DNA of 64,000 nt from the NCBI GenBank assembly GCA_964017065.1, contig OZ024783.1:9065367-9129366 (forward strand), given 5' to 3'. Positions 42,469 through 55,392 of this stretch are shown one piece after another; the stretch's first letter is position 1, and each line of letters opens with the position of its first letter. The translations under genes were made by a program, and so were the position numbers. The notes beneath the pieces are model-generated. The model was not told the DNA's origin. It did not search any database and saw only the letters and a list, made by a program, of their open reading frames with translations. The DNA is from Haliclona indistincta. Its lineage: Eukaryota > Porifera > Demospongiae > Haplosclerida > Chalinidae.

Positions 42469-45100
42469 AAAAAAAACTAAACCTATAACTAACTTGACTT
42501 AACCATAATTAATTTGGTTTTGTATGATAATGATTATTTTTAACATTAAATGCTTTCACATTATACATGTGTAGCTAACATGTTTTTAAACAGGAAATTT
42601 GCACTGCTCTCACCTTACCACTGAAGACTTTACTATGCAGGATATATTTCCAATGGGCTTAAACATGTATTTATTGGAGGCAAGAGGGTGAATGCAGTGT
42701 ACTGTTTGGCAAATGACCTCTTTTTACATCACTGTTCATGGAATATGAATGCAGTGATTCAGCCAGCAATGCTTGCATATCATTGTCAGAAATCATAGCC
42801 TCTGCTGTTGGAGTGAGAGCTGCACAGCTAACATCAGTCCAGGTCCACATCACCTTGTAGCTGACCAGCTTGCCGGCACAACATAAGCGTCATTGTAGTA
42901 GGCAAATTTACAATCAATGCATGGGTGGAGCTTGTTCTAGCTGCCAAACAATTAAAAGTTGACAATCGCACCATCATCAAGAGTACGCAGGTCTGGTCGT
43001 GGCTGTATGTATTTAGCAGCGTCACGATCGATCAGCGGCAGGAACTAACTTTCTACAAGAGGGAGACTACCTGGTTGTAGAAGATTGTAATCCCAATATG
43101 AACTATGCAAGACAATAATTTTTAACTAGTACAATACATACTGGACCATCTAACAATGCACTATAATATAATTTATTACAAGAGAAAGGATCTGTCAGGT
43201 TCTCAGTGAGAGCTTCTCGCACTAAAAGTTATTGGAGTGCGATTCCTTTAGAGAATCCATCCAGTGAGTTAAAGGTGTCTTCACATCACAGATGATCAAT
43301 CATAACAGTGTGGTTAAAGATCTCTAAAAGACAAACAAGCGTTCACTTTGATGAGAGTACATAGTTACAATCATACAGAGTACAAGTGTCTGTGATGTTA
43401 AAATTAGAAACCTCAGTGTTTACAGGCACATGCTTATTTTGAAGTAGCATATAAAGGAAAGAAGCGTTTAGCTCTCATATCCTGGGTGATAATGAGACTA
43501 AATAAAGTCAGCCGTGCACTTTTGCTACTTGAGGTTTTCTTTGCGAATTGTGACTCGCCATTTCCTATACCTTTATAATTATTCACCCATGCTCCATTCT
43601 GCTCATTTCAACAAATGAGTGTCAAGCCAGAGCAACGATTGCTGTCTTAGCGGTCAGCAAAACCTTCCTTATAAGGAAGGAAGGTTCCTTGTAAGGAAGG
43701 TTTAGCTGGGCATGTGACAGACTTTATCTTTCACTAAAACCAAGTTGAACACTGTTAGCTTCTACATACACTCCTGTTTGAAGCATATTAAATTGTAGGT
43801 AAATTCCTATGGTACAATGTACGTTTCTAGTATTATTTTGAGCAATCAATCATAATGAATATTCATAGTTTTGACAACTTACTTCTGATTTGAATATGAC
43901 TTTATCGACCTTGAGAGATACCATGGAACGCGACACCTAAACATGAAGGACAGTAAATTATGATTCCAACAAATAGAACAGTGTTGTTGCTCGAGGTCAA
44001 GATGGAAATCACGAGACATAGCTATAGCACACACACAGTACAGTATGCTGATCTCAAAAATGTTATTGCTTAGTCGACTTTAAGCTGAGGTCAACCAGAG
44101 CCAACTACCTGCCCAGAGTGCTTTCAAGTACTCAACAATTTTGGTCCTATCATCTTCGGCAGCAAGTACCACAGTACGTGCACAGAAAGAAATCGGTAAT
44201 TTTTTCTTGCTTGGTAAAGCATGCTAAAAGTGAAGGTATCTTTAAGTGCACTAGAAAGTATGTAACAGTATACAATAGAATCTTGCTAAACTGGACCTCT
44301 AAAATGTGCAACACCTCACTATAATACATATTTGTCACATAGGAACGCCTGATGCACTCATGATATGAGGACACCCAGTGCATGTCCAGATTATCAAAAC
44401 TCTTCTGTACGTAAAGGGGTTACAGGATAGTAGAAAGGGAGCAATAAGCGACCCGGAACGAAATTTTTGCTAATTAATATTCATGAGTATGTCTCTTAAG
44501 TGATCTTTGCACTTACACGATCGTCTCCTTGCTCATGGAAGCTGAAAGTGAGTGCTGTAACGCAGTAGTAGTAGCAGCCTACATACTTTGGAATTCTTTG
44601 TCTAAATACAAATTTCACTTCTGTCTGCTCGTGGGGGGGCTGAAGCACCCAGTCACCCCCTGAATCTGCCCTTGACGTATGATACACAAGCAGTGCAAGT
44701 AAGCATCGTTTGGTCTGTGTTTAGTAGTCACAATTTGAAGTGAAGTTACTATAAATACAACAGACACACACCTTTCTTTGCAAGCAGCACTGTCTTCATG
44801 AGAGAGAATAGTTTATATTCTCTTGAAAATGGGCCGGTACACTGCATGGTTCCTACAGGCTAGCATGTGATTGGGCTGGACAGGAGCTGGTCTCATGGTT
44901 AGTTAGCTAGTCTCTTCAGTTTTGTAGCCATAATTATCAGAATTAACTGTAGAGTAAATGCCTTCTGAGAGAAATAAGTAACTCAATGATTTCTAATGCC
45001 TGTATGCATATACTCACCACTATAGATCATTTCCTTTGTCAATGATGGGTAAGCTAAATGTATACTATACCAGATGCTGCTGACCAGGTGGATGTGAGAT
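42469..45100. other. Intergenic, no gene found
   Basis: Only short unconvincing ORFs were found. Notable sequence: a hairpin at 43667-43708 (AACCTTCCTTATAAGGAAGG arms). Confidence 0.5.
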
Positions 45101-47110
45101 CTCTATAATACAAGGCACAACAATATCACAGTGGTGGTGTTATCCTTGCTAGTTTCTACAAAGAGATAAAAAAAACTTGGTAAATAGTGAAGAGGACAAA
45201 ACCTCTATGCTGACCTGTTTGAACTCTTTGTTGATTTTGATCAAGCCTGAGAAAGGTTCAGTTTTGAGAAGATTAGGACCTCACTAAGTAGTGATAGTAT
45301 TATCCTTGCTAGTTTCTATAAAGATCAAAATTTTGGTAAAGAGAGAGGGAAAGTGAGCATCCTATGCTGACCTGTTTGAACTTTTTGTTGATTTTGATCA
45401 AGTATTGACTACCGGAGAAAGGTTCAGCTTTGAGAAGATTAGGAGCTGACTTGAGTAATGGTGACTTTTGATATTAGAAGCTTGAGCATGCTTACTAACA
45501 TACACATACAAGGTATAGAAAGCAAGAGATGGTTATGGATTGTTCCATAGCGAAATTGGAAATAAAGATGAAGATAAAGAAATCAACAACAGCATAAAGG
45601 AGGAATTATAATACTGTTGGTTAGATTAATCAAGTGCTGACACAAGAAAGAGAGAACAAAGTAGCAATGAGCAGAGAATGCTTTTGACAAAGCTGTAAGT
45701 GTCAGGCAACAGCTTGATTGGTGAAGAGAGAATAATGAGTGAGTTTCAGCAGTTGCTCTTGTTTTGATAGTGGTCAGTTGAATAAGGATGAGAGAAGAAA
45801 CGAATAGTCAAGAGTGGATGATGTAAGAGCACATCATCGCACTTGAGCAACTGAGAGTGTCACTATCATAAAAATAAAGTTTTGATCCAGAGAAGGATCA
45901 AAGAGAGAGGAAAGAGTGATTCCGATGGCTACCTAACCATGATAGTCATCAATAAAAGCTGATCCTTATGGATCTAATAATATTAATTTAAAAGTGTGTA
46001 TTCAGATCCATTCCAATGAGCATGGATTGAGACACACACATGATGCATAGTGATGATGATAATATGCATCTAATAATAAAATTAAGAATTAAAGCAGCTG
46101 ATCTCAGTTGAGATCAAAGAAAGATAGATAGTGAGAGAGAAGTGTTGTAGCAGACACTACATGCTATACGCTCGTGATCATGGGTCAAGTGGAAGAAATC
46201 GGCTCTCAAAATAATGGTGAATATAATGGTTGATAGAATGCTGCAAATTGAGTTTTGGTAGTTCAACTAGGACGGTTTTGATTGTGAGAAGAAATGAGCA
46301 TAAGACATGTATGTTTTAATCGATGTTACAAGCAGGTTGTGGACATCTAGTGTTGTGATGTCAGAGATATACATTGTTGGTCTTCATGTCAGAGATAACT
46401 GGTTTAGCTGTTGGTTGGATTAATCAAGTGCTGACACAAGGTATTACACAAAGAAAGAGAGAATGAGCAGAGAATACTTTTATCAAAGCTGTAAGTGTCA
46501 GGATGAGTGATGAGAGAGACAAAGAAAGAATGAGTGACAATTTCAACAGTTGCTCTTGTTTAGATCTTGGTCAATTGAATAAGAACGAGAAAAGAAGTTA
46601 CCAGTTGGAAGCAGACGTTGTAAGAGCAATTGTCACAGTTGAGAAGATACATAAGAGCAGCCGAGAGTGTCACTATTATTTAAAAAGTAAAGAATTAATG
46701 TCTTGATCAAGAGATGAATCAAAAGAGAGGAAAGACCGATTCTGATGACTACACCTAACCATCCATAAAAGCTGATCCTTATGGATCTAATAATATTAAT
46801 TTAAAAGTGTGTATTCAGATCCATTCCAATGAGCATGGATTGAGACACACACATGATGCATAGTGATGATGATAATATGCATCTAATAATAAAATTAAGA
46901 ATTAAAGCAGCTGATCTCAGTTGAGATATCTTGATCATGGGTCAAGAAATAGAGAGGTTATTTAAGTCGACTCTTGAAATGTTGAAAATAATAAGTTCTT
47001 CCCAATAATAAGTTAAGAAAATGAGCGTATCCCTTTAATTGATGTTACAACCAGGGTTATGGGCACCTAGTGTTGTGATGTCAGAGATACATGTTGGTCT
47101 TACTCTTGAT
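45101..47110. repeat. Tandem duplication of non-coding sequence
   Basis: Unit 1 (about 45618-46390) and unit 2 (about 46405-47110) match over most of their length. The best match is 45957-46115 against 46769-46927 (starting GCTGATCCTTATGGATCTAA). A smaller direct repeat lies at 45125-45240 and 45295-45410 (TATCCTTGCTAGTTTCTA). No coding potential was recognised. Confidence 0.8.
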
Positions 47111-47202
47111 TGTTTCCAACCTAATCAAACAATGAAACAATATTTTGTATAAAATATCTACAAGCATGAACTCACTATTTTGCAGTCTATCTTCGACAGG
47201 GC

Positions 47203-50200
47203 TTATACAAGGGTCTGCTTGGTACAGTCTTTACCCTGACCATTCAGCCATGCTGCAAGCATGTTAATCATACACACTTGCACTTCTCGGTGATCACTTT
47301 CAATTGCTTTTAGTGCAAAGAAATTAAGTCCAAGTTGTAGACCCAGACTGAACCAAATATATTCTGTGTGTTTTAATGATACAATCACATCAGCAAGATG
47401 TGTGATCTCTGCAGTGATACAAAATTATCATAGTTTTTCAAACAGAGATCATTTCACATTCTCACCAAGTATATCAGGTATCTCAGAAAGGTCAACAGTG
47501 GGCTCTGCAGTAGGGTTTGCAATAGTGGATTCATCACTAGAAATCCTTACTGAATGAGTATCTGTGGATAATACATGTGCTTGTAAAAGGCTTATACTAT
47601 GAGTGATACAGGCAAACATTCACCTAATACACTCTCAACTAATACAGATTGTCTGATGTCATCTGATGTTACCTCAGCTAGTACCTGTACCAATAAGATC
47701 AGTGATACTAAACAAGTGGAGGCACATGTATACTCACCCAAGGATCTCTTCCAGTGAATATACTCATTTTATCAAGATATTCTCTCAAGTTCAAGTAGCT
47801 CAGTGACTCCAGTTGAGGCAGCCGACATAACTTTCTCACCTCATTGAGGAGGGCAGAGGAGACCGACTGGTCACTCATTCTGCTGTCTATCAGCTCACAC
47901 AAAGATGAAGGAGTTAGAATACCATATGGCTCAAAGGGTACAGCATATTTTGTCAGTAGCGTAGGTCTGCCATCACAACTGAGTACAAATGGTTTCTTAA
48001 CAAGAATACACTTAGCTACGTTTTTAATTGGAAACAGATCTGACTCATGAAGATGTTCCAATGGCCACTGTTGGAGTAAAGATTGTGAAATTAGACACTC
48101 GAATGTATCCAGGTCTGGAGACAGTTCCTTCTGAAGCTCTAGAACCAGTCTGATCACATCACTGCGATGCTTGCTGTACTCCATTGGTCTGGTCATGTCC
48201 TAGCTTGTCGTAGTACACAGTCACTACCACCCAACGCTTTTGCTGAATAACCTCCACTACTGTTGTGATACCTTCCTCATTGTTCCATGAGATACCATTT
48301 AGCCACACTGAACAATTTTGTTCAATCTCGTGAAGATTATGAGTCTTAGTGTACTTCTCACTAGGCAGAGGGAAGGTATAGGCTAGACGAAGAAGGAGAA
48401 TATGAAGAAATCGACTAGTGAGAAATTGATACTCATAGTCTTTGCAACCAAGGCACCATCCAAATCTGTCTTGCTTATCCTCAGTGATAAGGGTTTGTGG
48501 TGGCTCAGCTTGTAGCAGACATGGAAAGAAGAGTAAAATATCATTCATTGAAGTAGACACAACTTCTATTGGTTGGAGGTTAGTTTTGATTTTAGACAAT
48601 TTCACAGGATGGCAGAACTCCAGTCTGACCATGAGCTCTACTAACATTTCTGGATCATACTGAGGAAAGAGCCCTGCAAGAGATGACATACGGATTATAC
48701 CAGTACTGCTGGCAATTGGATGAAATCCTTTAAAGTACTTTGGTTTAAACAACTCTCCATTAACATCCTTCAATATGATATCTCTCTTCACGACCACCCA
48801 GCTCTTCTCCATATACTGCTCATTCTTCAGGTATATAATAACTCCTTTGCCACTCAGGTCTTCTAGCAATTCACTGAGGATAGGTACATCTAAAGGTACA
48901 AATGAATCCTCTTCAGCTGCAAGAAAGTAGACAAGCTCATGAAGCTGGCAAGCTATCTTCTTTAGTTTTGTTTGAAGAAACGCATACAACTCATGGCAGT
49001 AGACACTCACAGGTTGAGAATAAGCAGATATGATAGTATGAGAATTTAAAAGGTGAGGAAAAAACTCATTTGTAATTTTATCAGAGACCACACGGCAGTC
49101 CATTCCTACAAACCCTTCATATCTTTGCTTTTTTACTCGCCTGTCAACAAGGTCTTTCACTAACGTGGTCTTTGTTATCACCTGTTTTTCAGTAAGAAGA
49201 TCAGTATGACTACCAACAATCATGACACACGATTTTTCTTGAGTTTTAGATGTTGTACTTTCAATGAAGGTGAGCCAGTGATGAATAGCTTGTGCTATCT
49301 CTTTTTCACTTTTGCTAAGGTCAACTAGATTAATAAAGATGGCTGGTGTCTTCTGTATCACAGTCTCCATAATAACACTTTGACTAAAGTAGTACTCGGA
49401 GTGACCTGCCAAGTCATACAGCACAATGTTGCCAAAAGTCTCACTCTTAACAGTATAGGAATCTATACCAGCAGTGAGAGTCTCCACTTTAGTCTCTCTC
49501 TTATACTGATAATTATACGCACTCTCCTCCTTTCCCTTCCTAATATGCCTTTTCAATCGACTTGGTCTTGTAAATTGTGTATGTCTTTGACTGAATAAGT
49601 TCACTGTGTCTTGCTCGGCAATCACTTTGGCAAGAGAGCTTTTACCAGCTCCACTGTTTCCTGTGAGAACCACTTTAGCAAAGGAATGAATGGGATAATC
49701 CTTGTGTGACTTTAAAAGTGGTTTAAAAACTTTTAGTAGTTGATAACTGCTTTCACTAACTTCAGCATAATTCACTGGACTCCAACCATATTTGTCCAGA
49801 CTCAATGCATCTACCCTTCTATCCTGCAAAAGTAATCGCACAACATCTATATGGCCTTGATCACATGCCAGATGCAACGGTGTTGCTAACATATTATCTG
49901 TAATAGCTGGATTACAATCTTGTTCTGTGATAAGATACTGGACTATGTTAATATGACCAGCATAAGAAGCACTATGAAGAAGTGTCAAATCATTTGCAAC
50001 CTTACAGTTTGGGTTGCAATGTTGTCCACCAATGAGAAACTTAACAATATCCAAGTGACCACGAAGACAAGAAACTTGGATCGGCAAATCCCCGTCAATA
50101 TCCGGCAATGATGGATCAGAATCGACCAATGCGAGATACTTAATCATGTCCATACAACCAAGGTAACAAGCATTATGTAGTGGTGTTCTACCAAATGCTC

Positions 50201-53200
50201 CCTTAATGTTTGGATTACATTGTTGTTCAGAGATAAGGTACTTGACAACATTTAAGTTACCACAAAGACAAGCAATATGGATTGGCAAGTCACCATTATT
50301 ATCTGGTGAAGCTGGGTTACAACCATGTTCCGTAATAAGATACTGGATTACATCCATATGACCATCCTCACAAGCACAGTGCAATGCTGTTCTGCCAAGT
50401 TGTCCCTTACAGGTTGGATCACATTTTTGTTCAGTAATGAGGTATTTGACAACATTCAATTGTCCACAAAGACATGCAATGTGAACTGGCATTTCACCAT
50501 TATTGTCTGGTATAGCTGGGTCACAACCTTCTTCTGTGATAAGATACTGGATTATGTCCATATGACCATCCTCACAAGCACAGTGCAATGCTGTTCTGCC
50601 AAGTCGTCCCTTACAGGTAGGATCACATTTTTGTTCAGTAATGAGGTATTTGACAACATTCAATTGTCCACAAATACATGCAATGTGGATTGGCATGTTA
50701 CCATTATTGTCTTCAACTGCTGGGTCACAACCTTGTTCTGTGATGAGATATCGAATTATACCCATGTGACCTTTGTCACAAGCATTATGAAATAGTGTTC
50801 TGCCAATTGCTCCCTTAACATTTGGATCACATCGTTGTTCTGTGATAAAGTACTTAACAACATTCAAGTGTCCACCAAGACAAGCAATATGGATTGGCAT
50901 GTTACCGTCATTGTCTTCAACTGCTGGGTCACAACCTTGTTCTGTGATGAGATATCGAATTACATCCATGTGACCTCCACTACAAGCATTATACAGTGTT
51001 GTCCTGCCAATTTGTCCCTTAATGTTTGGATCACGTCGTTGTTCAGTGATAAGGTACTTAACAACTTTCAGGTGTCCACCAAGACAAGCGATGTGGATTG
51101 GCATGTCATCATTATTGTCTTTTATTACTGGGTCACAACCTTGTTCTGTGATGAGATATCGAATTATATCCATGTGACCTTTGAAACAAGCAATATGAAA
51201 TAGTGTTCTGCCTATTGCTCCCTTAACCTTTGGATCACATCGTCGTTCAGTGATAAGGTACTTAACAACATTCAAGTGTCCACAAAAACAAGCAATGTGG
51301 ATTGGCATGTTACCATTATTGTCAACAATTGCTGGGTCACAACCTAGTTCTGTGATGAGATATCGAATTACATCCATGTGACCTTCATTACAAGCATTAT
51401 GCAGTGTTGTCCTACCAATTTGTCCCTTAACGTTTGGATCACATCGTTGTTCAGTGATAAGGTACTTAACAACTTTCAGGTGTCCACCAAGACAAGCGAT
51501 GTGGATTGGCATGTTACCATTATTGTCAACAATTGCTGGGTCACAACCTAGTTCTGTGATGAGATATCGAATTACATCCATGTGACCTTCATTACAAGCA
51601 TTATGCAGTGTTGTCCTACCAATTTGTCCCTTAACGTTTGGATCACATCGTTGTTCAGTGATAAGGTACTTAACAACTTTCAGGTGTCCACCAAGACAAG
51701 CGATGTGGATTGGCATGTCATCATTATTGTCTTTTATTACTGGGTCACAACCTTGTTCTGTGATGAGATATCGAATTATCTCCATGTGACCTTTGAAACA
51801 AGCAATATGAAATAGGGTTCTGCCTATTGCTCCCTTAACCTTTGGATCACATCGTCGTTCAGTGATAAGGTACTTAACAACATTCAAGTGTCCACAAAAA
51901 CAAGCGATGTGGATTGGCATGTTACCATTATTGTCTTCAACTGCTGGGTCACAACCTTGTTCTGTGATGAGATATCGAATTACATCCATGTGACCTTCAT
52001 TACAAGCATTATACAGTGTTGTCCTGCCAATTTGTCCCTTAACGTTTGGATCACATTGTTGTTCAGTGATAAGGTACTTAACAACTTTCAGGTGTCCACC
52101 AAGACAAGCAATGTGGATTGGCATGTCATCATTATTGTCTTTTATTTCTGGGTCACAACCTTGTTCTGTGATGAGATATCGAATTATGTCCATGTGACCT
52201 TTGAAACAAGCAGTATGCAGTATTGTACTACCAATTTCTCCCTTAACGTTTGGATCACATCGTTGTTCAGTGATAAGGTACTTAACAACATTCGAGTGTC
52301 CACCAAGACAAGCAAAATGGATTGGCATGTTACCATTATTGTCTTCAATTGCTGGGTCACAACCTTGTTCAGTGATGAGATAACGAATTATGTCCATGTG
52401 ACCTTTGAAACAAGCATTATGCAGTATTGTCATACCAAATTCTCCCTTAACGTTTGGATCACATCGTTGTTCAGTGATAAGGTACTTAACAACATTCAAA
52501 TGTCCACAAAAACAAGCAATGTGGATCGGCATGTTACCATTATTGTATTCAACTGCTGGGTCACAACCTTGTTCCGTGATGAGATATCGAATTATATCAA
52601 TGTGACCTTTCTGACAAGCAATATGAAATACTGTTCCGTCTACTTCTCCCTTAACATTTGGATCACATCGTTGTTCAGTGACAAGGTACTTAACAACATT
52701 CAAGTGTCCACAAAAACAAGCAATATGGATTGGCATGTTACCATTATTGTCTTTTATAACTTGGTCACAACCTTGTTCTGTGATGAGATATCGAATTATA
52801 TCCATGTGACCTTTGTCACAAGCATTATGCAGTGTTGTCCTACCAAATGCTCCCTTAACGTTTGGATCACATCGTTGTTCAGTGATAAGGTACTTAACAA
52901 TATTCAAGTGTCCACAAAGACAAGCAATGTCGATTGGCATGTCACCATTATTATCTTTTATTACTGGGTCACAACCTTGTTCTGTGATGAGATATCGAAT
53001 TATATCGATATGACCTTTGGCACAAGCAATATGAAATACTGTTCCGTCTACTTCTCCCTTAACATTTGGATCACATCGTTGTTCAGTGATAAGGTACTTA
53101 ACAACATTCAAGTGTCCACAAAAACAAGCAATATGGATTGGCATGTTACCATTATTGTCTTTTATAACTTGGTCACAACCTTGTTCTGTGATGAGATATC

Positions 53201-54440
53201 GAATTATATCCATGTGACCTTTGTCACAAGCATTATGCAGTGTTGTCCTACCAAATGCTCCCTTAACGTTTGGATCACATCGTTGTTCGGTGATAAGGTA
53301 CTTAACAATATTCAAGTGTCCACAAAGACAAGCAATGTGGATTGGCATGTCACCATTATTATCTTTTATTACTGGGTCACAACCTTGTTCTGTGATGAGA
53401 TATCGAATTATATCGATGTGACCTTTGGCACAAGCATTATACAGTGCTATCCTACCAATTTGTCCCTTAACGTTTGGATCACATCGTTGTTCAGTGATAA
53501 GGTACGTAACAACATTCAAGTGTCCACCAAGACAAGCAGTATGGATTGGCATGTTACCATTATTGTCTTCAATTGCTGGGTCACACCCTTGTTCTGTGAT
53601 GAGATATTGAATTACATCCATGTGACCTTTGAAACAAGCAATATGAAATAGTGTTCTGCCTATTCTTCCCTTAATGTTTGGATCACATCGTTGTTCAGTG
53701 ATAAGGTACTTAACAACATTCAAGTGTCCACCAAGACAAGCAATATGGATTGGCATTTTACCAGCATTATCTTGTGATGCTAGATTACAACCTTGTTCGG
53801 TGATGAGATATTGGATTACATTCATATGACCATTAAAACAAGCCTGATGAAGAGGTGTCCAGCCTTGCCATCCTGGAGAATTTGCTTCACAATTACATTG
53901 TTTGATTAGGTACTTAACTAAATTCAAGTGACCACCAAAAGATGAAAAATGCAACGGTGCATTAGTGTTTAGGTCATGTAATCCTGGGTCACAACCTACT
54001 TTTGTAATGAGATATTCGACTATATCCATGTGACCATTGTAGTTAGCATAATGCAATGGTGTCCTTCCTCTTTCTCCTCTACTGTTTGGGTCACAGTGCT
54101 GTTCATTGATTAGGTATTGGACTACTGGTAGGCTACCACCATAAGCAGCATAGTGTAATGGAGTCTGTTTCCAGCTATCACGACACTGAGTGTTACAGTC
54201 ATACTTGCTCACTAGACTGATTACAATATCCATCCAACCATGAAAAGCAGCTAAATGAAGTAAAGAGACATTTGTACATAGCTTTCTGCTAGGAGTAATG
54301 GTACAGCAAACACACAGTGTTCGTATAGAAGCAGGTTGCAGCAGACTAGGAAGGAGCTGTAATGCTTTTTTGTGATATCCGACTACGAAGGAGTTAAGAC
54401 AAGTCAATTCATTGATTTCGTTCAGAGTATCAACCTCCAT
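47203..54440 (-). CDS. Ankyrin repeats-ROC-COR-Death protein (ROCO family)
   Basis: The chosen start is MEVDTLNEINEL at 54440 (CACCATGG context); the frame is open upstream to 54512. Roughly 44 ankyrin repeats span residues ~60-1560, alternating two types (GRTTLHNACNEGHMDVIRYL and GNMPIHIACLGGHLNVVKYL). A ROC GTPase follows: P-loop GNSGAGKSS (~1595), DLAGHSE (~1673), SHTD (~1742). The COR region runs to ~2070. Near 48160-48200 a +1 shift is needed to continue with KHRSDVIRLVLELQKEL down to a GTGAGT donor at 47738. Small exons 47624-47684 and 47466-47561 join in phase to the last exon 47203-47408, which reads WFSLGLQLGLNFFALKAIE and MLAAWLNGQGKD, a Death domain. An in-frame TAA ends it, although ALSKIDCKI follows in frame. 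The order resembles DAPK1 without its kinase, suggesting a role in stress or death signalling (inference). Confidence 0.85.
50140..53960. repeat. Tandem 204-bp coding repeat within the ankyrin region
   Basis: The DNA repeats with a 204-bp period (two ankyrin repeats, 68 residues). Units 51321-51518 and 51525-51722 look identical. A higher-order 408-bp step is also visible (52631 onward against 53039 onward). The near-identity indicates recent unequal crossing-over or gene conversion. The region also produces a long antisense open frame (51888-53651), which I do not regard as a gene. Confidence 0.9.
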
Positions 54441-54766
54441 GGTGTCACCTGATGTCAGTAGTGATATCTGTGTACACATTAAACATGACGTATTAGACAG
54501 TATAATTTTCAATTAAGTAGAAGTGGAAAATTTCAAGAGGATTTTATTTTCAAGGACAAGACCAACGTCAAAATTTAAATCACCAAATTAAAGTGCAACA
54601 AAATTGAAACAGTGCAGAAAAGCCGCCGTGTAATATTGCACAACCAAGCGTCACATATTATGTGAACCTGCATAAATCAATGCTTTTGAGCAGACAAAAA
54701 CTATGCACACCTATACAGAGAAGTCACAACAAGCATGCAATATCTACCGCCTCATTTTAGTGTATT
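54441..54766. other. 5' flank of the ROCO gene
   Basis: It contains a possible splice acceptor (AATGTGTACACAG) about 30-45 bp upstream of the chosen ATG, so a short 5' exon may exist. No core promoter is evident. Confidence 0.4.
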
Positions 54767-55376
54767 TTAACTCTTTAGTGACTGAATTATTTTGACGAAA
54801 ATTCGACTTGCTCTAAACTGACAGTTTGTCTTGTATTTTCTACAACATGCAGTACGCTAGCTGTTCCAAACTAGCACTGTTTTTTCCTGGTACATGTGTG
54901 TCAAAGTTTACGACCATGCACTAAACTCTGAGTTGGCCACTCCCACTTCGGAACTGAAGCCACTTAAGTGCTGCGACCTCGTCATTTTCCAGCCAATTTT
55001 GGTCTTCGTTTAGCCCTTGTGACTGATACAAAAACTTGGTGGTATCCAGGTGAGCAAACAGCATAGTTTAGACCATATTCTATGCCCAAGTATGCATTTC
55101 CGGGCATCCTGAAGCCTTAAAAATACCAAAAGTGATTTGAGGCTCCGCCCCTTCAACCCCCGGGTTAACGGGGGACACCCCCCTTGAAAATTCCCCCGTG
55201 CTATATGTTTTAGTGGGGAGGGCGCCGAAAAACAGTCGGCTTTTTCAGGTAAAGTCATCTTTTGCAATTAAACTTGATTTGACCTTTCTAGAGCACTTTT
55301 TTGCACTTTTTATGACGTCTAGAGTAGGTGGAGTCAATTATGGCGCCTAAAGCCGCTATAGGCCTTAAAGGGTTAA
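54767..55376 (+). mobile_element. TTAA-flanked element, family 1, copy 3
   Basis: Same orientation as, and closely similar to, 4784-5381. It begins TTAACTCTTTAGTGAC and ends GGCCTTAAAGGGTTAA. It is inserted just upstream of the ROCO gene. Confidence 0.8.
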
Positions 55377-55392
55377 GCTGAAGTATTCTACA

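Noticed and set aside
42834..43025. Small ORFs in the 42.5-47 kb interval
   Set aside because: They are short, without homology-like motifs or splice support. I treat the interval as non-coding.
51888..53651. 587-codon plus-strand open frame over the ankyrin region
   Set aside because: It mirrors the 204-bp repeat of the minus-strand ankyrin gene. An open antisense frame repeated by tandem units is expected by chance, and it shows no domain.
50140..53960. CRISPR-like regular repeats
   Set aside because: The regular spacing comes from coding ankyrin repeats with no distinct spacers, and the genome is animal.
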